Source of the DNA: Rhodococcus sp. IEGM 1379
GTDB lineage: Bacteria; Actinomycetota; Actinomycetes; Mycobacteriales; Mycobacteriaceae
Assembly: GCF_030056815.1 (NCBI RefSeq)
Contig: NZ_JASHKR010000004.1
Coordinates: 23,914-87,913, forward strand
Direction of reading: 5' to 3'
DNA length: 64,000 bases
Numbering within the stretch: the stretch's first letter is position 1; each line of letters opens with the position of its first letter. Under the pieces are notes generated by a model. That model made no database searches, had not been told where the DNA came from, and worked only from the letters and a program-made list of their open reading frames with translations. Below are positions 41,348 to 49,864 of this stretch, piece by piece. The position numbers and the translations under genes were made by a program.

Positions 41348-41520
41348 CCGAGCACCGCCAGCATGAACAACACGCAGGCGGCAAGTGCTGCGAAAGCTGG
41401 CACGGCCAGCAGCATCTGCCACGTCGGAGCGCCAGGGTTCATCTCCACCATCAGTGCCGTCCCGATCGCGTAAACAGTGCCAGCACAGAACGCGACCTTG
41501 TTCCTATCCATCTCACTCAT
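41344..41520 (-). CDS. 58-residue two-helix membrane protein
   Basis: Starts MSEMDRNKVAFCAGTVYAIG and ends in a hydrophobic helix LLAVPAFAALAACVLFMLAV. ATGA overlaps at both ends couple it to its neighbours. Two tiny membrane proteins in a row between portal and MuF genes are unusual; function unknown. Confidence 0.6.
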   Translation of the reverse strand: MSEMDRNKVAFCAGTVYAIGTALMVEMNPGAPTWQMLLAVPAFAALAACVLFMLAVLG

Positions 41521-41848
41521 GTGCGACTGCTAGGACTCGTTCGAGATCGGCGCGGGTGTGCGGGCGCCGGGTGACGATCAGCTCCCGGACGTACCAGTCG
41601 CACAGCTCCCGCAGCTTCGTGGCTTCCGGGATGACGATGGTCATGTGCTCCCACGCACCGACCAACAACTTGTCGCAGTCCTCGTGAGTCCCAGCGATCC
41701 GGAGGTGCGTGTGCAGCAGGTGCGCAGGAACTTCCGGTGCAGTGCCGCGGGTGCGGCGCCCGAGGGAACGTTTCGCGGCCAACTCGAGGGCCCGCAGCAC
41801 AGCGATCTCGCACGCCAGCGTCTCAGCGCGATACAGAGGCGCGGTCAC
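41513..41848 (-). CDS. Conserved small phage protein
   Basis: 111 residues, mostly helical (AETLACEIAVLRALELAAKR, ATKLRELCDWYVRELIVTRR). No motif recognised. It lies directly downstream of portal, coupled by a four-base overlap. Confidence 0.6.
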   Translation of the reverse strand: MTAPLYRAETLACEIAVLRALELAAKRSLGRRTRGTAPEVPAHLLHTHLRIAGTHEDCDKLLVGAWEHMTIVIPEATKLRELCDWYVRELIVTRRPHTRADLERVLAVAHE

Positions 41849-43467
41849 TGTCCTGGTCCTGTCTCGACGTTGTCGTTCGGTTGCTCGGTGGGCTGGTCAG
41901 GAATGGTTTGCTCCCCTGTGGTTTCAGTGGTCGGCTCCTCGGAGGGAGGCGCGCCGTCTGGTGTGCTGCCGCCGGTTGCTTCAGTGATGTTCGCGGTCTT
42001 GTTGAGGACAGACGCGTCCACTTCGATGCCGAGCATCGGGAGCAGTAGAGGCGCCAATGACGGTGCACCGATGAGCAGTTTGGTGAGCAGGTTGGTTCGT
42101 TTCTCTTCGGGTGTCGGTGCGTCGTTTTCGTCGAACCCGTTCTCGCGTCGCGTCGTTTCCTCGCCGAGCATCCCTTCCTTGAACAGTTCGCGGGAGTCGA
42201 CGGACTTGTCGGGGCGCAGCTCAAGCTCAGACGCGTCAAGCCAGATGAGGTGATCGGCCCAGTCTTCGACGCCGGCGGCCTGCAGCATCGGATGCAGGAA
42301 CCCGATAGTCAACGCATGGCAGATGGTGGCGACAGTCGGCGATGTAACGAGGGTGACCTCCTCGGAGGAGATAAGCCAGCCTGTCCAGTGATTCGCCGAC
42401 CCCATCCCGAGGAGCGTCTCCGGCGGCGAGTCCATACCGAGCGCGATGCGGCGGATGGAACTGGTCTCCATCTCAGGGAGCTTCTCGTCGAGTGGTGTCG
42501 AGAAGCTCATGTGTTTGATCTTCTCGATCATTTCGCCAGGCATTCGGGCGATCATCGGGACAACAGCCGCGGCCGAATCAGGGTTTTGTAGCGGGATCAA
42601 CATGTTGTCGGACAGTTCGTCGACGAACGGATCTGCATCCGGGTCGTCGTCTGTGTGTTGCCCTTCAGCGCGACCTTCGGATGGCAGCCAGAGGATTCCG
42701 GCGCCGGCGAGGCGTGAGTCGATCTCTGCGCCTGCGCGTTGTCCGAGGGCACGCAATGTGCGGGCAATGGGGAGTACAGCTTTCGCGGGGCAGTCAGCGA
42801 GGGCCTGGAATTCAGGGTCAGGTTTCCAGCAGCGGATGACGACGTCGTCGGCGTTGAGGTTGCGGGATTCGATGCCGTCGTTCAGTTTCCACGTTTTGCC
42901 TTGGCCGGTGAGCTCTTGGATAGATTGCGCCGCCCAGGTGAGACCGGATTCTTCGCTTTCACTGACGACGAGAAGGCTGTCGCCGTTGAAGGTGAGTTGC
43001 TGGGCCGCGCGGTGTAGGGCTTGCTGTGTGGCTGCGATGTCGCCGAACAGTTCGGAGCACAGCTCGTATGCCAGGCCTGCGTCGATTTTGACTGGTTCGC
43101 TGCCAGGTTTGTCGGGGCGTTTCGCTGCGAACAGTTTGTATTGGGATGCGCCGCGTGCAACTCGGTCGCCTGCGAATCGGAACTCGGGGACTTGGCCGCG
43201 GAGTTCCCAGGATTCTCTTTGCCATCCAGCGATGGGTGGCCGTTTCTTCTGTCGGGCGAGGCTTTTGCCGTAGACGACTTCTGCTGCTGCGGTGACGGAT
43301 TGTGGTGCGAAGCGGCTGTTGGTGGATGGTGTGACGTAGTTGCCGAGGATGGGGCCGCGTCGGATTGTGGTTCTGCGGAGTCTGCGCTCAGTGCGGTTCG
43401 GTGCCGGCGCCACTGTCATGTGTTCGGCGATGGCGTGGGCTGTGCTGTCGGGGCGGCGTGTGCGCAT
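41845..43467 (-). CDS. Portal protein
   Basis: 540 residues from an ATG that overlaps the previous stop. Size, position between terminase and head protease, and sequence patterns fit phage portal proteins. Examples are GDIAATQQALHRAAQQLTFNGDSLLV, DDVVIRCWKPDPEF, MSFSTPLDEKLPEMETSSIR and LGMDSPPETLLGMGSANHW. The acidic, Pro/Thr-rich C-terminus is typical. It forms the twelvefold ring for DNA passage. Confidence 0.85.
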   Translation of the reverse strand: MRTRRPDSTAHAIAEHMTVAPAPNRTERRLRRTTIRRGPILGNYVTPSTNSRFAPQSVTAAAEVVYGKSLARQKKRPPIAGWQRESWELRGQVPEFRFAGDRVARGASQYKLFAAKRPDKPGSEPVKIDAGLAYELCSELFGDIAATQQALHRAAQQLTFNGDSLLVVSESEESGLTWAAQSIQELTGQGKTWKLNDGIESRNLNADDVVIRCWKPDPEFQALADCPAKAVLPIARTLRALGQRAGAEIDSRLAGAGILWLPSEGRAEGQHTDDDPDADPFVDELSDNMLIPLQNPDSAAAVVPMIARMPGEMIEKIKHMSFSTPLDEKLPEMETSSIRRIALGMDSPPETLLGMGSANHWTGWLISSEEVTLVTSPTVATICHALTIGFLHPMLQAAGVEDWADHLIWLDASELELRPDKSVDSRELFKEGMLGEETTRRENGFDENDAPTPEEKRTNLLTKLLIGAPSLAPLLLPMLGIEVDASVLNKTANITEATGGSTPDGAPPSEEPTTETTGEQTIPDQPTEQPNDNVETGPGQ

Positions 43468-43769
43468 CAGTCCACCTCTGCAGATCCGACGAGGGTCGCT
43501 GCAGTGCCGATGAGGTACGACGCGGTGAGCGCTGCGGTGACGATGACGAAGGCGGGATGCCACCCGTAAAACCATGCGAGGGTGAACATCCCGCCACTGA
43601 TGTACATCGACATGCACCACGGGCATGTAACGAGGTAGGCGAGGTCGTTGTCGGGGCCGTATCGGCGTATGAAGAACGCTCGAATGTGGCGGGTGATGTA
43701 GTCGTCGGTGACGAGTCGGGTGAGCCTGGCGGCGGCACCGAGCGTCAGCAGAATGATCGTGATCGACAC
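43467..43769 (-). CDS. DUF1360-like membrane protein
   Basis: About 100 residues. RLTRLVTDDYITRHIRAFF and LVTCPWCMSMYISGG match DUF1360 proteins, which occur beside portal genes in many actinophages. Two membrane helices follow the CPWC motif. The GTG is chosen for GAGGAG nine bases upstream; earlier codons overlap palindrome site 6. Role unknown. Confidence 0.75.
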   Translation of the reverse strand: MSITIILLTLGAAARLTRLVTDDYITRHIRAFFIRRYGPDNDLAYLVTCPWCMSMYISGGMFTLAWFYGWHPAFVIVTAALTASYLIGTAATLVGSAEVD

Positions 43770-43785
43770 GGTGTGCAGCTCCTCT

Positions 43786-43821
43786 ATTCCGGTGGACACA
43801 GTTGAGTGTATCTACCGAAAC
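43786..43821. promoter_or_regulatory. Dispersed palindrome, site 6
   Basis: ATTCCGGTGGACACAG, TTGA, GTGTATCTACCGAAAC. It lies 16 bases upstream of the DUF1360-like gene and so of the portal operon, just after the membrane moron at 43862. Confidence 0.8.
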
Positions 43822-43861
43822 AGAGGGCTGCGTAGCTCGAACGACACAGTCGTTTGAACTA

Positions 43862-44812
43862 TTAGTTCGGGAAGAACTCCGCCATGACTTCGAGCGTCAA
43901 CGTATACATCCGTCCCTGAACTGATAACTGGTCAGGCAGCAGAGATTTGGCGCCTATTGGTCTCGCGAAGGCATGCATTCCACCACTTGGCAAATACGTT
44001 GTCGTACCATACATGGCAATCATTGCACCACTCTTCGGGACGGACTTTCCGCCATCCCAGTCCTCCAACTGTTCTGCCGTCCGAACAAGGAACTCATGGT
44101 AGTCCCCTATCAAACTTGCAAGGGTCCACGATTTGGCACTACTGGAGTACTGGTCGTTGACATCACTACTTTCTAGGCCTTCCCATATTGGAAAGACCTG
44201 AAAAAGGTCCGCACTCCAATCGATGTCGTCGATCATCGGACTTTTCCCAAAATTTTCGGTTGCACGCATGGATCCTCGACGGATTAACCGGTCATATTCC
44301 ACCAGAATGGATTTCATCGATTCTCCATCCTTCCAAACACTGCGCTCTTCATATACTTCGACCGCACGCGCCAGAAGGCTCGCGCCATCACGAAGCGAAG
44401 TCGCGAGGACACTCGCCTGTGCCCGTCTCCGCTCCGCCTTCACCAAGCGCTGATCATGCGAAATCTGTCTTGTTAGATAGATGCCAGCCGCGCCGACCGC
44501 GATGAGTGTAGCCATCACGGGGATGCCGACTGAAGCGAGCCATTGCACTGAAAAAATGATCCCTAGGAGGTCTGGTATCCATGCAGGCACCCAACCTAAC
44601 GCCGACCTCGGGACCATCCTTCCGACTACGAATCCGAGTATCACGCACAGGCAAACCCCTACGAGGTATCCAGCAACGTTCGCGTGTTTCTTCTTCAACA
44701 ACTTCGTTCCGGCAGCTTTAGCGCGCAACTTCATGGCAGCACCTTTAGCGCGCAAGTTCATGGCAATAGTCTTACTGGGCATGGCTCCGCTGTGCGCCAG
44801 TGGGTCGCTCAT
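43862..44812 (-). CDS. Membrane moron with two helices and soluble C-terminal domain
   Basis: 316 residues; ATG overlaps the previous stop. The N-terminus has a tandem peptide repeat (AMNLRAKGA then AMKLRAKAA). Two membrane segments (about 47-68 and 80-116) and a charged helix follow. The 200-residue C-terminal domain is unfamiliar and codon use is more AT-rich than its neighbours. It interrupts the order terminase to portal, so it looks like an inserted accessory gene. A superinfection or defence role is only a guess. Confidence 0.65.
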   Translation of the reverse strand: MSDPLAHSGAMPSKTIAMNLRAKGAAMKLRAKAAGTKLLKKKHANVAGYLVGVCLCVILGFVVGRMVPRSALGWVPAWIPDLLGIIFSVQWLASVGIPVMATLIAVGAAGIYLTRQISHDQRLVKAERRRAQASVLATSLRDGASLLARAVEVYEERSVWKDGESMKSILVEYDRLIRRGSMRATENFGKSPMIDDIDWSADLFQVFPIWEGLESSDVNDQYSSSAKSWTLASLIGDYHEFLVRTAEQLEDWDGGKSVPKSGAMIAMYGTTTYLPSGGMHAFARPIGAKSLLPDQLSVQGRMYTLTLEVMAEFFPN

Positions 44813-45387
44813 TTGACTCTTCTGCTGGATCGGGTGTCGCGGTGCTGCTTCGCGGGGTTGTGCGCCCACGGTGGCGGTGTCGTGGCTGGGCGAGGCAGGG
44901 CGCGCTGTTGCGGTGTGCGCGTATCGGGTTCGGGTTCACCGACCTGAACTGTCCAGTTGTCCTCGTCGAACGGGTTGTCAGGTAGCGCCCAGGTGGGCAG
45001 CACACCCGAGTCGCAGAGCTGGTCGTACACGAATTGCTTGACGGCTTCAGCTCGGGCGGCCGGCGCGTTCGGCAGGAACGGGTTCGTCCAGGTAACGAAT
45101 GGATCGCCGGGAGACCGAAATATTGTCCACGGATTCGACGCCACATCGCCGAAGAATGATGCGGCGCGAAGGTCGGGGAAATCGGGTAGTCCGCAGAGTC
45201 CGCGCATTTCGTCGTACGGGATGGGTTCGCTTGGCAGCCAACGTGTTGCGGTGATCTTGAGGTTCGCTTCGGCGAGGACTTCGGCGAACGCGAAGTCGCG
45301 GCCGTAGAGCATGGGTTCGCCGTCGGGGATGTGCCGTGCCCAGTCGGCGGGATCATCGGAGCGGGGGTCGCGTAGGCCTTCACTCAT
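44809..45387 (-). CDS. Conserved phage protein, function unknown
   Basis: 192 residues. ADWARHIPDGEPMLYGRDFAFAEVLAEANL is followed by many Pro/Trp-rich turns and a basic, disordered C-terminus. No domain recognised. It is stop-start coupled to both neighbours. Confidence 0.6.
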   Translation of the reverse strand: MSEGLRDPRSDDPADWARHIPDGEPMLYGRDFAFAEVLAEANLKITATRWLPSEPIPYDEMRGLCGLPDFPDLRAASFFGDVASNPWTIFRSPGDPFVTWTNPFLPNAPAARAEAVKQFVYDQLCDSGVLPTWALPDNPFDEDNWTVQVGEPEPDTRTPQQRALPRPATTPPPWAHNPAKQHRDTRSSRRVK

Positions 45388-45629
45388 GATCGGGGCTCCA
45401 TGTCAGCGAAGGCGCGGTCGTAGTCCTCGGACATGTACCAGAGAGGGCATCCAGGGGCCGGTGGGTGTATCGGTATCCCGTCAGTCTTAGTGATCACCAG
45501 TCCTTTTCCGGTCACGAAGTTGAAGTGCGCTCCGATTGCGCGCGGCCCGCTCGTCCGGTCCACTCGGTCAGCTTTGTTGCGCATCCATTCAGCGATCCTG
45601 CGGCGCAAGGTCTTCACGACATCACTCAT
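45384..45629 (-). CDS. Small phage protein, function unknown
   Basis: 81 residues. A basic helix (VVKTLRRRIAEWMRNKADRV) is followed by a beta-rich segment with GKGLVITKTDGIPIHPP. ATG overlaps the preceding stop. Not recognised. Confidence 0.6.
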   Translation of the reverse strand: MSDVVKTLRRRIAEWMRNKADRVDRTSGPRAIGAHFNFVTGKGLVITKTDGIPIHPPAPGCPLWYMSEDYDRAFADMEPRS

Positions 45630-45939
45630 GGCTGGTCCATTCGGTGAGGTGTTGCTGGATGACGTGGGTTTCGAATTCGGTGGCGAAGTCCTTGCATGAT
45701 TCGAGGGTGTAGTCGACGAAGCGCGCTTCACCGTTCACGGGGTTCGCGACGCCATAACGCGTGATGGTCGGGAGTAGGTCACCGAGTGCGTCGACAGCGA
45801 AAGCGGCAGTCACACGATGATGGTTGCGGATCGTCTCGGTCGTCTCCTCCCACACGTATCCGGCGTCGCCGAACTGCTGTCGGTAGTGAGCACGTGCGAT
45901 GCGGTCGATTGCTTCTGCGCGGATCTGATCAGAGTTCAT
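45622..45939 (-). CDS. Small phage protein, function unknown
   Basis: 105 residues, helical. The N-terminal IRAEAIDRIARAHY resembles the start of several short actinophage proteins of unknown role. It is coupled to neighbours by overlapping stop and start codons. Confidence 0.6.
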   Translation of the reverse strand: MNSDQIRAEAIDRIARAHYRQQFGDAGYVWEETTETIRNHHRVTAAFAVDALGDLLPTITRYGVANPVNGEARFVDYTLESCKDFATEFETHVIQQHLTEWTSHE

Positions 45940-46037
45940 TCGGTGTCCTTCAGGTCTCGGTAGATGAGTCGGCCGATCACGGCGGATGCGCCGACGATGA
46001 CGGCCATGGCGGTGGCGAACAGGATGGTGGTGGTCAT
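45936..46037 (-). CDS. 33-residue single-span membrane peptide
   Basis: MTTTILFATAMAVIVGASAV followed by a short charged tail RLIYRDLKDTE. Start and stop overlap the adjacent genes by three to four bases, which supports translation although it is very short. Confidence 0.5.
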   Translation of the reverse strand: MTTTILFATAMAVIVGASAVIGRLIYRDLKDTE

Positions 46038-46231
46038 GTGCGGGCGATCTCCACGAGGTAGGTGGCGGGGTCAGGGTTGTGGTGCGCGACGTCGATGCGG
46101 GCGGCAGCTCGAGCTGTGTGCGCGGTGCGCGATTCGGAAACGGTTGCGCCGGCAGGTGTACGGCGTATCCACCGCCACTCCCCCAACGAGTCCCTGTAGA
46201 TGCGGATCGTGTCCGGCGCCGGCACAGTCAC
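46034..46231 (-). CDS. YegP-like (DUF1508-type) small protein
   Basis: 65 residues. IRIYRDSLGEWRWIRRTPAG and the following VSESR match the one-repeat DUF1508 pattern (Y.DS.GEWRW......G..VA.S). GTG overlaps the methylase stop codon. Its role in phages is unknown. Confidence 0.65.
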   Translation of the reverse strand: MTVPAPDTIRIYRDSLGEWRWIRRTPAGATVSESRTAHTARAAARIDVAHHNPDPATYLVEIART

Positions 46232-47178
46232 GCCACCACTCCCAATGCGGCCTTGACGCGTCCACCGATCCAGCGCGCGGCGTCGACGCTGACCGCGTTC
46301 CCGATCTGCTTCTTCACCTCGTCGACCTTCCCGCAAAACTGGTAGGTGTCCGGGAAACCCTGCCCGCGAGCACATTCGCGGTTAGAGAGCAGCCGGTACC
46401 GGGGGCCCTCAGCCGTCACCGTGGCGACGCCGTGGTGGTTGCCGCCGGCGGTAATTGTCGCGAGCGGGTGAGCGTCGGCGCGGCGCGGTTTCGCGTTGCG
46501 CCGCATCATCACCAGGTGCGGGGTGTCCATCTCGGCGATCTGCTCGATCTGCGGTGTCACGTACAGCTTGCGGGTGACGAGCTTGCCTAGATCCGAGTCG
46601 AGGATGGACAGTGCGTGAGTGCGCTTAGGCTCCACGATGCTCAGGTCGACGTTGCCGTCACGAGTGAACACCGCGAAATATCGGACCCGGCGTTGCGCTG
46701 CACCGACATCGGCAGCGTTCAGCAGAATCACTTGCTCGCGGTAGCCGAGCGCCCGCATACCGTCGACCCACCAGTTGTAGAGGCTCCATGCCTGAAATTC
46801 GGGCACGTTCTCCACGATCACCGCGTCATACTGATGCACCTCACTGGCCGCGATCACCGCGAACGCAGTTGCGCGATCGACAGATCCAGCATCGGTGCGC
46901 GCCAACTCCACCTCGGCAGACGGTTGCTTCCGGCCACCGGACCTCGCATGCCAGACGCACGACGGCGACGCCCACAGGACATTCGTCTTCGGGAAGGAGC
47001 GCCAATCCACCTCGGACAAGTTCGCCTGCCGATGCTCAGTGTTCGGGTGATTCTTCTGGTGCGTAGCGATCGCGACATCCCAGTGGTTCGCAGCGGTCAC
47101 GACATGGAAGCCGGCCTGCGTCATGCCTTCCGAACTCCCACCCGCGCCCGAGAATGAATCAGTCATTGTCAAGGTCAC
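46228..47178 (-). CDS. C5 cytosine DNA methyltransferase
   Basis: 316 residues. Motif I SFSGAGGSSEGM, motif IV ASPSCVWHARSGG (catalytic Cys in PSC rather than PPC), motif VI VIVENVPEF, motif VIII QRRVRYF and motif X QIGNAVSVDAA are all present. The GTG start overlaps the preceding stop. No partner restriction gene is visible, so it is probably a solitary phage methylase that protects DNA from host restriction. Specificity cannot be read. Confidence 0.9.
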   Translation of the reverse strand: MTLTMTDSFSGAGGSSEGMTQAGFHVVTAANHWDVAIATHQKNHPNTEHRQANLSEVDWRSFPKTNVLWASPSCVWHARSGGRKQPSAEVELARTDAGSVDRATAFAVIAASEVHQYDAVIVENVPEFQAWSLYNWWVDGMRALGYREQVILLNAADVGAAQRRVRYFAVFTRDGNVDLSIVEPKRTHALSILDSDLGKLVTRKLYVTPQIEQIAEMDTPHLVMMRRNAKPRRADAHPLATITAGGNHHGVATVTAEGPRYRLLSNRECARGQGFPDTYQFCGKVDEVKKQIGNAVSVDAARWIGGRVKAALGVVA

Positions 47179-47432
47179 GCGTCCCCCTCCTCGGCGGGTA
47201 CAGCAGGGGCCTGCGCAGCCGCGGCCTTCTCTGCTTGCGCTGCGTGCCAACGGTCCTCGCAAGGGCACCACTGACCCGGATGCGAGCACGGAGGTTCCGC
47301 AGGTTCGGTTGCCTGCTCCAACCGTGCGAGGCGGGTGCGGTAAAACTCTTGTTCTTTCGGCTCGGTTTCGTGCGCGATGAGGGTGCGGTACGCGTCAGCA
47401 ACATCTGGGTATGGGTTGTTTTTTGTGGGCAT
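47175..47432 (-). CDS. Small Cys-containing phage protein
   Basis: 85 residues. Helical (DAYRTLIAHETEPKEQEFYR), then CSHPGQWCPCEDRWH, a possible zinc site, and an Ala-rich tail. It lies first in the leftward transcript that starts opposite the lipoprotein gene. Function unknown. Confidence 0.6.
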   Translation of the reverse strand: MPTKNNPYPDVADAYRTLIAHETEPKEQEFYRTRLARLEQATEPAEPPCSHPGQWCPCEDRWHAAQAEKAAAAQAPAVPAEEGDA

Positions 47433-47441
47433 GGCATCAGT

Positions 47442-47477
47442 ATTACACGGATACAGTCCGAACTGTTGCACTGTTAT
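47442..47477. promoter_or_regulatory. Possible degenerate palindrome-family site (site 10)
   Basis: ATTACACGGATACAG, six bases, CTGTTGCACTGTTAT. It keeps the outer and inner bases of the family but not the middle. It lies in the divergent gap between the leftward gene starting at 47432 and the rightward lipoprotein. Confidence 0.3.
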
Positions 47478-47557
47478 TTGAAAAGTCGCACACCCAAAAA
47501 GACAACCAACCCATCTGCAAACTGGGAGAATGCACCCACACCGACATCGGAGGACGC

Positions 47558-48265
47558 ATGGACCGACTAGTAGATCGCCGAACCGCTCTCCGTGTAGCTG
47601 GCCTCGGAGTTGCCAGTACGGTCGCTGCCCCAGCGCTCACGGGATGCGCAGCGGCGGTGTTCAATCCAGCAACTATCGGATGGTACGGCGCGTTGACCAG
47701 CAGTCTTGGTGCGAGCCTGCTCGCCACAGGCCTCGAGACCGCGTTCAAAGCGGGTTGGGAATCCTGGAAGGCTGGGCGCGACAAAATTCTCCAAGCTCAG
47801 CAGGACGAAGGTTTCGGATGGTTTGACCTCGACTGCTACGGCGATCACATTCCACCAGCAATCTTCAGCAAGGCCTTGAGAACAACAGAATCAGATCCGA
47901 TGAGTGATCGGCTGATCATCTGTGTCCAAGGCGGCGAGAAATACGTTGCTTTTGATCCGTGGGCGTGGCAAACCCTTGCTATGTTCGTTGACGATCTAAC
48001 GAAGGACCGTGAAGGCGACGACTTAGCGAGATACCGGGCGTTGGCCTCGACAACGTTGACACCAGCAGGTACCGCCCCGACTGGCTCATCTACGAACTAC
48101 TCGCAACTGCTCCGGTACCAGGCCCGCAACGGTGGTGTTGAGTTCAACGCCAGCACGCAAAGCAACGGTCAGACACGTGTGCAGATCATTGTGGAGGGAA
48201 TTCCGAAGTCGAACGGCGGACCGACAATCAAGGAATTCACGCTTCCGCGCGGACCTGAAATCTAG
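47558..48265 (+). CDS. Tat-exported lipoprotein, lysogenic-conversion candidate
   Basis: 235 residues; ATG six bases after GGAGG. The N-terminus has RRTALRVAGLGVASTVAAPA and LTGC, a twin-arginine signal joined to a lipobox, so Tat export and lipidation are likely. The mature part has a hydrophobic start (GALTSSLGASLLATGLETAF), a Trp-rich FGWFDLDCYGDH and a beta-rich end. It is the only + strand gene in the early-late half. It overlaps the terminase gene end by four bases and has its own divergent promoter region. Phage lipoproteins often block superinfecting DNA; this role is inferred. Confidence 0.75.
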   Translation: MDRLVDRRTALRVAGLGVASTVAAPALTGCAAAVFNPATIGWYGALTSSLGASLLATGLETAFKAGWESWKAGRDKILQAQQDEGFGWFDLDCYGDHIPPAIFSKALRTTESDPMSDRLIICVQGGEKYVAFDPWAWQTLAMFVDDLTKDREGDDLARYRALASTTLTPAGTAPTGSSTNYSQLLRYQARNGGVEFNASTQSNGQTRVQIIVEGIPKSNGGPTIKEFTLPRGPEI

Positions 48266-49857
48266 GCAGAACGTGCACGGCGAGCCGCCAAACCACTTGC
48301 GCCCGTTACGGATGAACGTGACCGTTTCGCCGCAGACGACGTCGAAGTACCCGAATTGATCGGCGGCAGCATGTCAGTCGCGAGGTGCACGCCCGCATCC
48401 AATGCGCCGGGTGACCATGTCGACCCCGGTTCCCACAGCTGCCACTCGGATTTGAAGTCGGACAGGCTGGGATCGCGGCCGAACCATGCACGCTCGGTCA
48501 TGATTGCCTGCGCGATCGGTTCGGCCCGAAGCAGTTTCGACTTCCGAGAATGAACAGTCACCATGCGCGGGCACAGTTTCCGCTGATCGATCTTCCCTTC
48601 GCGTTGCAGCGCGTCCCACGCCTGCTTCACCAACGTTGTGGCTTGATCTCCGCCATAGTTGGTTTCGACCACGAATCGGTCGGCATCCATCTCGGCTGCC
48701 AGTAGACACGCTTCACGGGACCAAATGTCCGACGTCATGCGCGCCGTGCGGTTGTGCGTCCAGTAGAACTTGCCATCCACGCCGAGGATGCCGCCGACGA
48801 TGCCGGCTGTATCTCTGCCGCCGCCGGACGGGTCGATACCCACGCCCGAGATCCGCGCCGCTGGTACATCGTTGGTTGCGTCCCGAATGTGCCGCTCGGT
48901 GAGTAGTGCGCCTTCGGAGTCGAATGGGCTGCCTTGGTAGACGGCGTTCCAGTCTCGGCTGGTGGAGCCTTTCTTCTTTCGGCGCCAGTGGTCTGCGAGT
49001 CCGTCGATGTCACCGAGGTCAATGACGGGGTGACTGAGTGGGTCACCGGGTTCACGGCCGAGCGGATCCGCGTAGATGCCCTTCGCGGGATCGGGGGTGA
49101 CGGCGAGCGCGGGTAGGTGCAGGACAGTCCACTCCCCACCTTCCTCTGTGCGGCCGTCGCGTTCCAGGAGCCGGCCGCACAGGTCCAGCGGATGCCACCG
49201 GGTCATGACGATCACTTCGCGGGCGCCGGGCGCCTTACGGGTGGTGTACGCGGAGCTGTACCACTCCCACACTCGTTCGCGGATGAGCGGGCTGTCGGCT
49301 GCTGCGCGGTCGGCGAAGGGGTCGTCGATGATGCCGAGGTTCATCGGATGGCCGGTCAACCCGCCTCGGGTGCCGACGGATCGCATACCGCCGCCGGAGG
49401 TGAGTGTCCAGTTGGCGCGGGTGTTCTCGTCGTCGCGCATGCGAAGGCCGTAAGTGAGGCCGTGGCTTTCGACGAGATCGCGGCAGGCTGCGCCGTGGGT
49501 GTTGGCGAGGCTGGCTGCGTAGGAGGCGAGGATGACGCGGTCTCTGGGCCGGTGGGTGAGCCACCAGAACGGGAACCAGCGGGAGACGCGCATGCTTTTG
49601 CCGACCTGTGGTGGTGTCCAGATCATGAGCTTCGCGTTGGGTGTGGCGAGGAGTTTGGTGAGTTCGCGGTCGATGAGCTCGAGGTGTGGTCGTTGGACGG
49701 TGACGGCCGGCTCGTGGCGCATCGCGAGGATGCCGGGGCTGGTGGTGTCGTTGATGGGGATGCCGCGGCGTGCGCATTCTTCTGCGAGGCGGTCGCGTAG
49801 GTGCCGCTTGTCAGCGTCCGGCAGGTTCCGCCAGGCGCCACCTTCAAGAAGGCTCAC
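48262..49857 (-). CDS. Terminase large subunit
   Basis: 531 residues. The ATPase Walker A variant is TPPQVGKSMR (about 87-96) and Walker B is LGIIDDPF (about 182). Then a motif REVIVMTRWHPLDL and a nuclease domain starting GIDPSGGGRDTAG (about 340), with further acidic residues in VETNYGGDQ. This ATPase-nuclease pair pumps and cuts DNA. GTG start with GAAGGA upstream, just after the membrane moron's stop. Confidence 0.9.
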   Translation of the reverse strand: MSLLEGGAWRNLPDADKRHLRDRLAEECARRGIPINDTTSPGILAMRHEPAVTVQRPHLELIDRELTKLLATPNAKLMIWTPPQVGKSMRVSRWFPFWWLTHRPRDRVILASYAASLANTHGAACRDLVESHGLTYGLRMRDDENTRANWTLTSGGGMRSVGTRGGLTGHPMNLGIIDDPFADRAAADSPLIRERVWEWYSSAYTTRKAPGAREVIVMTRWHPLDLCGRLLERDGRTEEGGEWTVLHLPALAVTPDPAKGIYADPLGREPGDPLSHPVIDLGDIDGLADHWRRKKKGSTSRDWNAVYQGSPFDSEGALLTERHIRDATNDVPAARISGVGIDPSGGGRDTAGIVGGILGVDGKFYWTHNRTARMTSDIWSREACLLAAEMDADRFVVETNYGGDQATTLVKQAWDALQREGKIDQRKLCPRMVTVHSRKSKLLRAEPIAQAIMTERAWFGRDPSLSDFKSEWQLWEPGSTWSPGALDAGVHLATDMLPPINSGTSTSSAAKRSRSSVTGASGLAARRARSA

Positions 49858-49864
49858 TTTTCGT

